A DNA stretch of 64,000 bases from Sunxiuqinia sp965372405 (GTDB lineage Bacteria; Bacteroidota; Bacteroidia; Bacteroidales; Prolixibacteraceae), in NCBI GenBank assembly GCA_965372405.1, contig CBDVCE010000013.1, positions 11,437 through 75,436 of the forward strand, in the 5' to 3' direction. This document shows positions 25,426-34,564 of this stretch, one piece after another. The notes under the pieces were generated by a model. That model was given only the letters and a program-made list of their open reading frames with translations, made no database searches and had not been told where the DNA came from. Position numbers and translations under genes: made by a program. The first letter of the stretch is position 1. Each line of letters opens with the position of its first letter.

Positions 25426-26031
25426 ATGAAAAAAATAAATAGAAAAATCAGTTACGCACTGATTTGTAGCTTGATAGCTATCTTGTTTACTTCTTGCTCT
25501 GATAAGGATTACTTTTTCGAAGAGAATATTCAGGTAACAAACAAAATAAGTACAGGAACTTATGAGTATTTGGCATCAATGCCTAATCAGTTTAGCCAGT
25601 TTGTTTCTGTAATTGACCTGACAAATTCGAAAGACCTTATCAATAGTGCCAATTATACAATTATTGCACCTCAAAATTTCAGTATTGAACGATTTGTCTT
25701 TGAATATGGCAAAAAAGACATTACCGAGTTTTCGATGGATGAACTTGATGCACTATTAAAGAGATATGTAATCAATACAAAAATTACTTCCGATGTTTTA
25801 GGCGATGCATTGCAAGTTGCCAGTGAAGGCGACCAAGAGCTCGTTTTTACAATTCGACAAGAGAATTGGAAGGGAGTTGAAAATATTGGACCTGAATACA
25901 TATCAATCGATAATTTGAAAGATATCGATGATGACAAGGACAACATCCGGGTAAAGGTTGTTACCCCAGATCTTGAAACGTCAACAGGGATAGTTCAGGT
26001 TTTATCTAAGAATCACCTTTTTGGTTTTTAA
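25426..26031 (+). CDS. Fasciclin (FAS1)-like lipoprotein, first copy
   Basis: A 201-aa lipoprotein (lipobox in IAILFTSCSDKD). It has FAS1-like features: GTYEYLASMPNQFSQFVSVID, YTIIAPQNFSIERFVFE, LDALLKRYVI and a C-terminal STGIVQVLSKNHLFGF, equivalent to the (N)GVVHxxxxxL end of FAS1 domains. ATG 25426 is chosen because it follows a purine-rich stretch and gives a normal signal peptide. The in-frame ATG at 25417 is only three codons upstream. A paralogue sits in the same relative position after the second SusC/SusD pair (30606-31217), so this protein is probably part of the transport complex. Confidence 0.78.
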   Translation: MKKINRKISYALICSLIAILFTSCSDKDYFFEENIQVTNKISTGTYEYLASMPNQFSQFVSVIDLTNSKDLINSANYTIIAPQNFSIERFVFEYGKKDITEFSMDELDALLKRYVINTKITSDVLGDALQVASEGDQELVFTIRQENWKGVENIGPEYISIDNLKDIDDDKDNIRVKVVTPDLETSTGIVQVLSKNHLFGF

Positions 26032-26048
26032 CAAATCACGAGATTATT

Positions 26049-29000
26049 ATGAAGAAAATATTTATTCTAATATTGATAGTATTATCGTTTGGGCAAGCAT
26101 TTGCACAATCCAGGCTCATTAAAGGGCGGATTACTGGTGCCGAAGACGATTTGCCTCTACCGGGTGTTTCTGTGATTATTGTAGGAACAACCAAAGGTAC
26201 GGCAACGAATATGGACGGAGAGTATTCATTACAAGTGGATAAAGGTGAAGATGCACTGAAATTCACATTTATTGGATATGAATCTCAGGAAGTTAAGATT
26301 GGCAATATGAGCCAGATTAACATTGCATTATCCGAATCAAAACAGCAATTGGACGAAGTAATGGTTGTTGGGTATGGTAAACAGACACGACGAGAGGTCG
26401 TTGGTTCTATTAAAAGTGTAAATGTCGAAGAACTTGCAGAGAGTGTACCAGCCGTAAGTGTTGAATCATTACTGCAAGGACAAATTGCCGGTGTAAACAT
26501 TCAGATGAATTCTGGAGAACCAGGAGCCTCTCCTATTATTATGGTTCGTGGACTTGGTAAAATATCGCGAACAGATAGAGATGTGACAAGTGCTCCTCTT
26601 TTTGTTGTAGATGAAGTTCCATTTATATCGAATGATGCAGGTGGTTCAAATGTCTTAGCTGATATTGACCCTAATGACATTGCCAATATAACTGTTCTGA
26701 AAGATGCATCAGCCGCTGCAATTTATGGATCAAGGGCTCTTAATGGAGTTATCATGATTACCACTAAAAAAGGTAAATCGGGCCGTCCGCAAGTAACTAT
26801 AAGCACAAAAGCAGGTTTTAACTTTCCTGGGTCAAGGTTACCAACAATTGGAGGTAGCCTGGAGCGCCAACGCAAAATAGCGCTTTATGATCGATTTGAC
26901 CCAGACCGTGAACTGCCAAGCATCTTGTCAGATAGTATTTCACCATACTACAATAACTCTACAGACTGGCAAGATGAGAAATATCGTGTATCTGCCTACC
27001 AGTCCTATAATGCAGCAATACGTGGTGCTGGAGACTTTGGTAATTACTCGATAAGTATTGGACATTTAAACAATAAAGGTACCGTTGTTAATACAGGTTA
27101 TCAACGTAATAACATTATGGTTCGTAACTCAATTTATGCATTAAATAAAAAGTTGAGTATTAACTCTGCAATTGCATTTACCCGTACTAATAATACTAAA
27201 AGGGTAAGTATCTCTGAACCTTCGTTGACAAGTTCACTTCTTGCTCCTATTCATTCAGATATATATAAAGGTTTTGATGAAGTTGAAAAGTCGGAGAATA
27301 CGGATATAAGAGACAGGTTTATGGCCAATGTATTGTTCAAATACTATATTAGTCCAGCTTTAAATCTTGAATCAAAACTAAGTATTAACTTTTCAAGAGA
27401 AGTTGATTCTAAATATTTTCCAGCACAAATTGTTCCTTCATTAGATCCAGAAGATTATCCTTCATCAACTGAGTCTGACGAGTTTGATGGTCGTAATTAC
27501 CTGATGGAGAATGTTCTTAGCTATATGAAAATCTTCAAGGATAAACACTTCCTTACTTTAATGGCTGGGCAAAGTATGGAGTTAAATGAAAGTCTTGGCA
27601 CTTATGTAGGTGGAATGAAAGTTCAATCATTTTCCCAAACAGTTAATTGGCCAAAACTTATCTCCACTGGAGACAGTGACTACGAAGCTTATGGAATGTT
27701 ATCCTACTATTCTCGTTTAACTTATAAGTTTAAAGAGAAATATATTTTCAATGGATCAATCCGTACCGATGGTTCTTCAAAATTTGGAGAAGGTAACAAA
27801 TGGGGAGTCTTCCCATCAATAGGTGTTGGTTATGTTTTATCCCATGAACCATTTTTAAAGGATAATCCAGTATTTAATTTTATCAAGTTCAGAGCCAGTT
27901 ATGGTGTTGTTGGAGGACAATTTAATGAAAACTACCTTGCACAGGGAGTTATGCAGTCATCCTCAAACTATATTGGTGGAACCGGATTCACTCCAAGTTG
28001 GAATAAAGGATTTAGAAATAAAAACCTTACCTGGGAGCAATCAAAAACCTGGAACTTTGGTTTAGATCTTACATTGTTTAAAGAGCGAATTGATGTGACA
28101 CTGGATGTTTATAAACGTACAGTTGAAGGAAACCTTATGGATATTGCTCTTTCAAATACATCCGGTTATGTTGATGTTTTTAGAAATGCAGCAGACATTG
28201 TCAATCAAGGTATTGAGCTAACGTTTGAGACTGTAAACTTTGAAACCAAAAACTTCAGGTGGGAAACAAATCTAAACTTTTCCAATAACGATAACTACGT
28301 AAAAACAATTTATGGTGGCGATGAAGATATCATACGTGATTTATCATCAATTATTCGTGTAGGAAAGCCCGCAAATGGTTTATTTTTCTTTAAAGGGAAA
28401 GGGATTATTCAAGGTTATGATGAGATTCCGGTAAACCCACAAAATGGTAGGCCATTAACAGGCATTGATGGTGAAACACTAGAATTAGGGGATAAATTGT
28501 ATGAAGATGTAAATAAAGATTACAAATTAGATTACCGTGATCGGGTATATGCAGGTAGTCCAAATCCAACTATTGTAGGTGGTTTTAATAATCAGATTTA
28601 TTATAAGAGTTTCTATTTGTACTTAAACACTGCATTCATTTTTAATCGTGATGTTGTGAATTCCTCTCAACTTAGTCGGATGGGCTTGGAAAGCGGATTT
28701 GCGGGTGATAGTTTCCCAAATCTTGATGGATTCCAGATTTGGAATAAACCGAATGACACTGCTCAATTCCCATCTATTAATCCTTGGAACCAAAGAGCAC
28801 AGGCATATTCAAATGACTCAGATTACATTGAAGACGGTTCGTACTTTAAAATTAGGAGTTTAACACTAGGTTATAATTTCAGTAGAAATTCATTGAAAAG
28901 TGTAAACATGAGGAACCTTAGGGTTTATGTGACATTATCAAACCTACATACGTTCCAATCCTACAGTGGTCCTGATGCTGAAATGATTTCAAGTTCAGGT

Positions 29001-29066
29001 TACGATACTTCTTCCGGTTATCCTGCACCATTTACAGTTATTGGAGGTATATCAATTGGTTTATAA
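26049..29066 (+). CDS. SusC/RagA-like TonB-dependent receptor with CarboxypepD_reg domain
   Basis: Outer-membrane importer of 1005 aa in the standard SusC layout. After the signal peptide (ending FGQAFAQS) comes a carboxypeptidase-like regulatory domain (about residues 22-105: IKGRITGAEDDLPLPGVSVI, GTATNMDGEYSL). Next come the TonB-box-like LDEVMVVGYGKQTRREVVGS and a plug with VESLLQGQIAGVNIQ, ITVLKDASAAAIYGSRALNG and IMITTKKG. The rest is barrel. It is followed 9 nt later by its SusD partner. Compared with the first SusC it is full length, so the two pairs are not recent duplicates. Confidence 0.95.
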   Translation: MKKIFILILIVLSFGQAFAQSRLIKGRITGAEDDLPLPGVSVIIVGTTKGTATNMDGEYSLQVDKGEDALKFTFIGYESQEVKIGNMSQINIALSESKQQLDEVMVVGYGKQTRREVVGSIKSVNVEELAESVPAVSVESLLQGQIAGVNIQMNSGEPGASPIIMVRGLGKISRTDRDVTSAPLFVVDEVPFISNDAGGSNVLADIDPNDIANITVLKDASAAAIYGSRALNGVIMITTKKGKSGRPQVTISTKAGFNFPGSRLPTIGGSLERQRKIALYDRFDPDRELPSILSDSISPYYNNSTDWQDEKYRVSAYQSYNAAIRGAGDFGNYSISIGHLNNKGTVVNTGYQRNNIMVRNSIYALNKKLSINSAIAFTRTNNTKRVSISEPSLTSSLLAPIHSDIYKGFDEVEKSENTDIRDRFMANVLFKYYISPALNLESKLSINFSREVDSKYFPAQIVPSLDPEDYPSSTESDEFDGRNYLMENVLSYMKIFKDKHFLTLMAGQSMELNESLGTYVGGMKVQSFSQTVNWPKLISTGDSDYEAYGMLSYYSRLTYKFKEKYIFNGSIRTDGSSKFGEGNKWGVFPSIGVGYVLSHEPFLKDNPVFNFIKFRASYGVVGGQFNENYLAQGVMQSSSNYIGGTGFTPSWNKGFRNKNLTWEQSKTWNFGLDLTLFKERIDVTLDVYKRTVEGNLMDIALSNTSGYVDVFRNAADIVNQGIELTFETVNFETKNFRWETNLNFSNNDNYVKTIYGGDEDIIRDLSSIIRVGKPANGLFFFKGKGIIQGYDEIPVNPQNGRPLTGIDGETLELGDKLYEDVNKDYKLDYRDRVYAGSPNPTIVGGFNNQIYYKSFYLYLNTAFIFNRDVVNSSQLSRMGLESGFAGDSFPNLDGFQIWNKPNDTAQFPSINPWNQRAQAYSNDSDYIEDGSYFKIRSLTLGYNFSRNSLKSVNMRNLRVYVTLSNLHTFQSYSGPDAEMISSSGYDTSSGYPAPFTVIGGISIGL

Positions 29067-29075
29067 ATCAGAATT

Positions 29076-30593
29076 ATGAAAAGAATATTGACTAAAATAT
29101 TAATAATTGTTACAGTTGCGGTGTTCATAGTCACCGGCTGTACTGATGAGCTTTTAGAACAAGAACCTAGACATACGGTTACTTATAAGCTCTTTTGGAA
29201 AACTAATCGCGATGTTGAAGCGGCTCTTAATGGAATGTACTCACTGGTAAAGAGTTCATATAATGGTTTGACACGAAATGATGTACCAAATTCAAGACGT
29301 TGGGGATCATGGGGTGATTATATCATTTATGGTGAAGTGCGATCAGGAGACTGGATCACTCCGAATAATGATAGTGACTGGAAAAACATCATGAAAAATA
29401 ACCTTCGTGCTTTCCCAGCTCTTCAGGATTTGCAGAATTGGCGACTTTACTTCCGAACCATCGAACAGGCAAATCAAATTATTACACATGTGCCTGAGAT
29501 GACTTCTAACATTACTGAGGAAGAGAAAAAGCTGGCCATATCTCAAGCTCTTTTTGCTCGTGCATTTATCCATTTTCATATGACCCGAATTTGGGGTGAT
29601 GTTCCTATAAATCTGGAAATTGAAAATGTAGTGCCCTTAGAGAGACAGAAAAAAGAGGTAGTTTGGGCTACATGTGTTGATGACCTTACGCAAGCACTTG
29701 AGGGTCTACCAGAACGTTATTTTGTAGATGGATCTACTGGAGCAGTTGATAACATCAAAACACGTTGTTATGCAACAAAAGGTGCAGCATGGGCTTTATT
29801 GGCTCATATCCATATGTGGCAAAAAGAATATCAAAAAACAGTTGATGTTATTGATAAACTTGAAGTAACTGGCTTATACCGTCTATTAGATGGGTCACAG
29901 TACCGCACAATTTTCGACGAGGGCTTATCGGATGAAGGTATCTTCGAAATCTTTTATGATTTCAATTATGGTGAATATGAAACCTATTATGGTTCTGCAT
30001 TAACCTGGTATTTTATTCGTCCATTTACTACTCGAACAGAACTCTCATTTTCAGTTGCAAAATCAAAAATTATGGAAATCTTCCATTATGAGAATGATGC
30101 GCGTGTAGCAGAATTTTTCATGAGTATTGATGAAGTAACACACACACCTATGCCTGGTGCACTTGATGGTGAAGAAGATGGGATAATGTTTGCCAAGTTC
30201 AGAAAGGAACCAAATGAATCTTATCTATTCGATAACAATGTTATCATCTGGCGTTATTCAGAAATATTATTATTGAAGGCCGAAGCTGAAGCGAATATAG
30301 GAAATTCGGACAAAGCGCTTGAATACCTAAACCAAATACGTGATCGTGCTGGCATTGCACAATTTAACACTTCAGACAAGACTGTGCTAATTGAAGAAAT
30401 TATGCAGGAAAGACGTAGAGAGCTAATTGGAGAATATCAACGTTTTTATGATTTACTCCGCTTAGGTTGGATTCATAAATTTAACACGTTTGTTACTGAA
30501 GCTGACGAATTGAACGGTGGTGGTTACTGGCCAGTACACGATGAAGCATTTTTACAAAATCCTCAAATGGAGCAGAACTCATTCTGGGAATAA
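29076..30593 (+). CDS. SusD/RagB-like nutrient-binding lipoprotein, second copy
   Basis: Surface lipoprotein of 505 aa with a lipobox in VFIVTGCTDELLEQEP. The N-terminal SusD element FWKTNRDVEAALNGMYSLV is clear. Also present are ISQALFARAFIHFHMTRIWGD, WRYSEILLLKAEAEANIGNS, EIMQERRRELIGEYQRFYDL and a C-terminal NPQMEQNSFWE. Partner of the upstream SusC, 9 nt away, and followed 12 nt later by a FAS1-like lipoprotein. It differs from the first SusD in the loop regions, which suggests the two pairs bind different parts or forms of the ligand. Confidence 0.93.
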   Translation: MKRILTKILIIVTVAVFIVTGCTDELLEQEPRHTVTYKLFWKTNRDVEAALNGMYSLVKSSYNGLTRNDVPNSRRWGSWGDYIIYGEVRSGDWITPNNDSDWKNIMKNNLRAFPALQDLQNWRLYFRTIEQANQIITHVPEMTSNITEEEKKLAISQALFARAFIHFHMTRIWGDVPINLEIENVVPLERQKKEVVWATCVDDLTQALEGLPERYFVDGSTGAVDNIKTRCYATKGAAWALLAHIHMWQKEYQKTVDVIDKLEVTGLYRLLDGSQYRTIFDEGLSDEGIFEIFYDFNYGEYETYYGSALTWYFIRPFTTRTELSFSVAKSKIMEIFHYENDARVAEFFMSIDEVTHTPMPGALDGEEDGIMFAKFRKEPNESYLFDNNVIIWRYSEILLLKAEAEANIGNSDKALEYLNQIRDRAGIAQFNTSDKTVLIEEIMQERRRELIGEYQRFYDLLRLGWIHKFNTFVTEADELNGGGYWPVHDEAFLQNPQMEQNSFWE

Positions 30594-30605
30594 AAAATTG
30601 AAATT

Positions 30606-31217
30606 ATGAAAAATGTATTAATAGCAATTATACTTTTAATAATTATCCTCCCATCATGCGAAGAAGACTATTTTCTAGATGGAGGATTAGCAAATGGTGA
30701 ATTAAACATGTCAACCTATGATTTTATAAAATCAAGGCCCGATATGTTTGAAAAGCTACTATGGATTATTGATAACAATAACCTGAAGGATAAGATCAAC
30801 AAAGAAGGGAGTACCTTTTTCCCTCCTCAGGATGGATCTATTGTAGCTTATCTTGAAGCCAGACAAGTGGAATCTGTTCAGCTAGAGAAATTACCTCAAG
30901 CTGAAATTGACACCTTGGCAATGAATGTAGAGTTGTACTTATTTCCTTTTGAGGTTATGCGTAAAGATCTTTCAACAAACATGAAAGAGTATGTATCTAT
31001 TAACGATAACCTAATGGGCATAACTTTATTTGTACAACCATATCAGGAGATTCCAGGGTTTGGGCCTTCTCATATCATTCTAACTGGTCCGGTTCGACCT
31101 GTAAAAGATTCTCAAACGGGTATTAGAAGGGCTGCTATTGTAGCTACTTCTGATTTAGAATCTACTAACGGGGTAGTACATGTATTAAAGCATACCGGGC
31201 ATATATTCGGTTTTTAA
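30606..31217 (+). CDS. Fasciclin (FAS1)-like lipoprotein, second copy
   Basis: A 203-aa lipoprotein (lipobox in IILPSCEEDYFL). Its layout follows the first copy: a short DYFLDGG segment after the Cys, MSTYDFIKSRPDMFEKLLWIID, STFFPPQDGSIVAYLE, LDTLAMNVELYLFP-type helix and the ending NGVVHVLKHTGHIFGF, a typical FAS1 end. The repeated order SusC-SusD-FAS1 twice in succession suggests a fixed three-part outer-membrane unit. FAS1 domains commonly mediate adhesion or carbohydrate/protein contact. Here the role is unknown. Confidence 0.75.
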   Translation: MKNVLIAIILLIIILPSCEEDYFLDGGLANGELNMSTYDFIKSRPDMFEKLLWIIDNNNLKDKINKEGSTFFPPQDGSIVAYLEARQVESVQLEKLPQAEIDTLAMNVELYLFPFEVMRKDLSTNMKEYVSINDNLMGITLFVQPYQEIPGFGPSHIILTGPVRPVKDSQTGIRRAAIVATSDLESTNGVVHVLKHTGHIFGF

Positions 31218-31246
31218 CATTCTGAAAATCATTAAAAAATAATCAG

Positions 31247-32095
31247 ATGAAATTAAAAAATATAACATATACCCTACTAATAGCCATTTTGCTTTTAGCA
31301 ACATTTACTGGCTGTCAAGAGGATATTAAAGTCGGGACTCTCTCGGTGGACATGAAGTATTTTGATAAGAAACAGGAGACTACAGTTGGTTTTTCAGGGG
31401 AGTTTGGAAGCTTCTACTTCTCAAAGTCTTCATTACCTATTGAGTTTTCTATTGAAAATGTGACTGAAGAAGGTGGAGGTTCCATCAAAGAACTCAGCGA
31501 TATGGTTCGTATTTCAATTTACGATCAGATAGTTGTTAGTGGCGACAGTGATGCCGCTAAAGAAATGAAAAATGATTCAATTGATGTACCTGCTGTAGAG
31601 ATAGATAAATATACTGGTGAGCTTATCGTTCACAATAACAATAAAGTTTTACCAGGCACTTATCATTTCAATGTAGGTCTTAGCAATGTATCTGGATTCA
31701 AAGTTCTGGAGGATGCCTTAATTCTAAAGATGAACGCATTTACTATGCCTTGGTTTAGTACTGACCTAGGGGGGAAACCTGAAATCAATTACCTAGGTGC
31801 AAGTCCTGAGCAAATTGTGTTTAAAATTTACAGATACAATATTGAAACTAAGGTTTTTGACATGCTTTCAACTGTTGATCATTTCTTTATTAAAAGATCA
31901 GATTTTGAAGGAAATGATCATTCGTACATCCTGGAGGACACTCATCATGCGGGTGAAACCTGGCAAGTTCAATTTCCAATAAGCTTTGATGGAAGTTTTT
32001 ATGACATTGAAGATGGAAGTTATAAAGACAAAGGTGGTGCTGAGATTGATTTTGGGCAGCCTGGGAATTATGAAGTAAAAATATTCGTGAAATAA
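31247..32095 (+). CDS. Hypothetical lipoprotein in SusE/F-like position
   Basis: A 282-aa lipoprotein with a lipobox in LLATFTGCQEDIKVG. The mature part is beta-rich. A first half (about residues 30-150) includes ISIYDQIVVSGDSDA and LPGTYHFNVGLSNVSGFKVL, which reads like an Ig/cadherin-like surface domain. A second half contains ILEDTHHAGETWQVQFPISF. No catalytic motif is seen and I do not assign a family. Its place downstream of SusC/SusD resembles that of SusE/SusF surface glycan-binding lipoproteins, so a ligand-binding role at the cell surface is the best guess. It starts 30 nt after the FAS1-like gene. Confidence 0.65.
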   Translation: MKLKNITYTLLIAILLLATFTGCQEDIKVGTLSVDMKYFDKKQETTVGFSGEFGSFYFSKSSLPIEFSIENVTEEGGGSIKELSDMVRISIYDQIVVSGDSDAAKEMKNDSIDVPAVEIDKYTGELIVHNNNKVLPGTYHFNVGLSNVSGFKVLEDALILKMNAFTMPWFSTDLGGKPEINYLGASPEQIVFKIYRYNIETKVFDMLSTVDHFFIKRSDFEGNDHSYILEDTHHAGETWQVQFPISFDGSFYDIEDGSYKDKGGAEIDFGQPGNYEVKIFVK

Positions 32096-32109
32096 TAAAC
32101 TATTTCGTT

Positions 32110-33993
32110 ATGAATTTAATTTATAAAAAATTACATATCCTAATATTCATCTTCCTCTTTAGCTACATTGCTATGGGGAGTGAAAACAGGACATTGATTA
32201 TCTGTATAGACGGATGTAACTCTACTGTTGTAGATTACGCCTACACTCCTACAGTGCAGGCACTAATCGACAATTCAACGTTCTCTACTAAAGTACAATT
32301 AAGAGGAAATGCATATCCTACTTCAGGATGGGCTTCCCTACTAACCGGAGCATATTCCATCAATCATGGGGTTGAGAAAGACAGTATTTGGGATGATAAC
32401 AAGTTTGACGAATACCCATTACTTTTTGACCGAATTAGAACGGAGACTCCTGAGAAAAAAACACGAGCTGTTGTTTGTAATGAGATCTTGTATGAGATCG
32501 TACAATCTGCTGATAATTTTGAATTATTAGATGATGATGACTTGGTGGAAAGTGCAGTTCTTAATTATCTGAATTCGGATATTGAAACCAATCTTTACTT
32601 TGTTGAATTTGAAGGTGTTTTTGAAGCAGGTAGAACTTATGGTTTTGATGATGCAAGAATTGAATATGTTAAAGCATTTCAACGGATTGATGAACGGATT
32701 GGAAATTTTATGCAAGCAATCCAGAACCGTCCTGAATATGACAATGAAAATTGGACTATCATGCTTACTTCAAATCATGGTGGAAATATTGATGGAACAT
32801 ATGGTGGTGACTCTAAAAGTGAAACAACCATACCTCTTATTATAAGCGGCGACGGTATTGACAACCGAAACTTGGCCTCGGGTTTATCAGATGCCAAGCC
32901 TGACAAAGACAACAGTATCCAGTTTGAACCGGAGAATACTAAAGACTTCCGTTATGTCATGATCAAAAAGACAGGAACAAAGTTGGAAGAAATGCTTGAT
33001 TTCACTGTTGAATTTAAAGTTTATGCGAACGACTGGACCAGCGATCCAAGTATTATTGGAGACAAAGACTGGGGTTCTGGTGGAAATCCAGGATGGACAG
33101 TGGCTCGTCGTGGTAGTGCTTATAAATTTAACCATGCAAGTGTGAAACGTTCTCGTATCGACTTGAATGGTGGAGGAACAATTGCAGATGGTGACTGGCA
33201 TCATGTAGCAATTACATTTGATCCTACAGGATATTGCAGAATGTATACCGATGGTGAATTATCTGAAGAAAAGCCGATGTCATACATTGATGATGATGAA
33301 TTTAAGTCACCTTTCGATTATCTGGCAATTGGAAATGAAGGAACTCTAACGTACAATAACTGGAAAGGTATTATTGATGAAGTACGGATATGGGATGTTC
33401 CATTATCTGCAGAAACCGTTATTGAATATTATAAGAAAGATAATATTGAAAGATTAGATCATCCAAACATTGACGATCTTCTTGCTTATTACAAGATGAA
33501 TGAAACGACCGAGGCAGATGGTAGCAAAGTGTATGACCATAGTGGAAATGATTACCATGGTACACTAGTAAAAGGGAATCGAGTATATGTTGCACCACTT
33601 AAACTTACAGATATTCATCCTACCGTAATTGACCAATTTGGTGGATCTGTTCAGAATGAATGGAAGCTAAATGGCGATATCGTTAAAAATGATGTCCGTT
33701 TTATTCTTGGTGAAGAAGCTGCCAATGCAATAAGCACTGTGGGGAGTCATTACCCCAACCCTATTCGTTCATCCGAATTACTAAACGTAATCATTCCTGA
33801 GTCATTTGACCAAATGAGCAATGTAGATCTTAAAGTGCTCGACATTAATGGTTCAATATACCAAAATAAGGAAGTGACATTGTTGGGAAATGGAACTTAC
33901 AAACTAAAAACCGAAGGATTAAAAAGTGGATATTACATCTATAGTATCCGTTCTGGAAATAAATACTTGCTTGGTAAATTTCAGGTAAGGTAA
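32110..33993 (+). CDS. Alkaline-phosphatase-fold/LamG protein with degenerate metal site, T9SS-sorted
   Basis: Secreted protein of 627 aa: a signal peptide, a phosphodiesterase/alkaline-phosphatase-fold domain (about 25-280), a LamG/concanavalin-like domain (about 300-500, with IIGDKDWGSGGNPG) and a type A T9SS sorting domain starting near YPNPIRSSELLNV and ending GKFQVR. Compared with its paralogue at 37858 the first metal Asp is kept (ICIDG, Asp34). The DxxxH pair is Phe171/Arg175, the DH pair is Asn222/His223, and the last His is Thr230. Four of six metal ligands are therefore changed. Activity as a metallophosphatase is unlikely, and a binding role is more plausible. Confidence 0.82.
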   Translation: MNLIYKKLHILIFIFLFSYIAMGSENRTLIICIDGCNSTVVDYAYTPTVQALIDNSTFSTKVQLRGNAYPTSGWASLLTGAYSINHGVEKDSIWDDNKFDEYPLLFDRIRTETPEKKTRAVVCNEILYEIVQSADNFELLDDDDLVESAVLNYLNSDIETNLYFVEFEGVFEAGRTYGFDDARIEYVKAFQRIDERIGNFMQAIQNRPEYDNENWTIMLTSNHGGNIDGTYGGDSKSETTIPLIISGDGIDNRNLASGLSDAKPDKDNSIQFEPENTKDFRYVMIKKTGTKLEEMLDFTVEFKVYANDWTSDPSIIGDKDWGSGGNPGWTVARRGSAYKFNHASVKRSRIDLNGGGTIADGDWHHVAITFDPTGYCRMYTDGELSEEKPMSYIDDDEFKSPFDYLAIGNEGTLTYNNWKGIIDEVRIWDVPLSAETVIEYYKKDNIERLDHPNIDDLLAYYKMNETTEADGSKVYDHSGNDYHGTLVKGNRVYVAPLKLTDIHPTVIDQFGGSVQNEWKLNGDIVKNDVRFILGEEAANAISTVGSHYPNPIRSSELLNVIIPESFDQMSNVDLKVLDINGSIYQNKEVTLLGNGTYKLKTEGLKSGYYIYSIRSGNKYLLGKFQVR

Positions 33994-34027
33994 TTTGATT
34001 AATAATTAAATTATGAAATGTAAAATT

Positions 34028-34495
34028 ATGAAGCATTTACTATATACAGTTTTACTATTCTCAGCAATCCTATTTGTGAGCTGTGAAGAACAAACCATTT
34101 ACGAAGGCAATTTTGATGAGCAGCAAATTTCAGCAAAAAGCCTTAATGGAACATGGGAATCACCCAAAGATGTAAAGACACCTGATAATGTTCCTAAGTC
34201 TATTATAAGCAAATTAAGAATCGTTTTCACTGTTGATGAAAATGGCATGCCAAATGAATTCTTTAGTGAAGGTGCTAATGATGTTTTTAAAACGGCCTCA
34301 GGTACATGGAGCTTTATAAACAACGATGTCACCATGATATCTCTAATAGGTATTGAACCAATTAAAGAATTTGAGATTGACGCTTCGGTGAAAGACAGAT
34401 TAAAATTATGGTTTAACTCAACATGGAGAGATACTGAAGGAAACTCAGGTGAAGGATTATTTGAAGTAACATTAATCCGTGCTGGTACTGAATAG
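34028..34495 (+). CDS. Small lipocalin-like lipoprotein
   Basis: A 155-aa lipoprotein with a lipobox in SAILFVSCEEQTIY. The mature part is beta-rich, with LNGTWESPKDV near the start, FKTASGTWSFINNDVTMISL in the middle and a closing LFEVTLIRA, the pattern of small lipocalin-like (LNGxW...) lipoproteins of Bacteroidota SusCD loci. Either ATG 34013 or ATG 34028 could be the start. The latter gives a cleaner signal peptide. It follows the degenerate phosphatase gene and precedes a double-LamG lipoprotein. Function unknown. Confidence 0.65.
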   Translation: MKHLLYTVLLFSAILFVSCEEQTIYEGNFDEQQISAKSLNGTWESPKDVKTPDNVPKSIISKLRIVFTVDENGMPNEFFSEGANDVFKTASGTWSFINNDVTMISLIGIEPIKEFEIDASVKDRLKLWFNSTWRDTEGNSGEGLFEVTLIRAGTE

Positions 34496-34564
34496 CCATA
34501 TCGGGGCGACAGTATATCCTGAAGCTCCGGGCTTTCATTAATTACTAACGTAAAATTGAGTAAA

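Noticed and set aside
34502..34529. Hairpin CGGGGC/GCTCCG between the lipocalin-like and double-LamG genes as terminator
   Set aside because: Only six pairs including one G-T, a 16-nt loop and no proper T tract. It is too weak to call.
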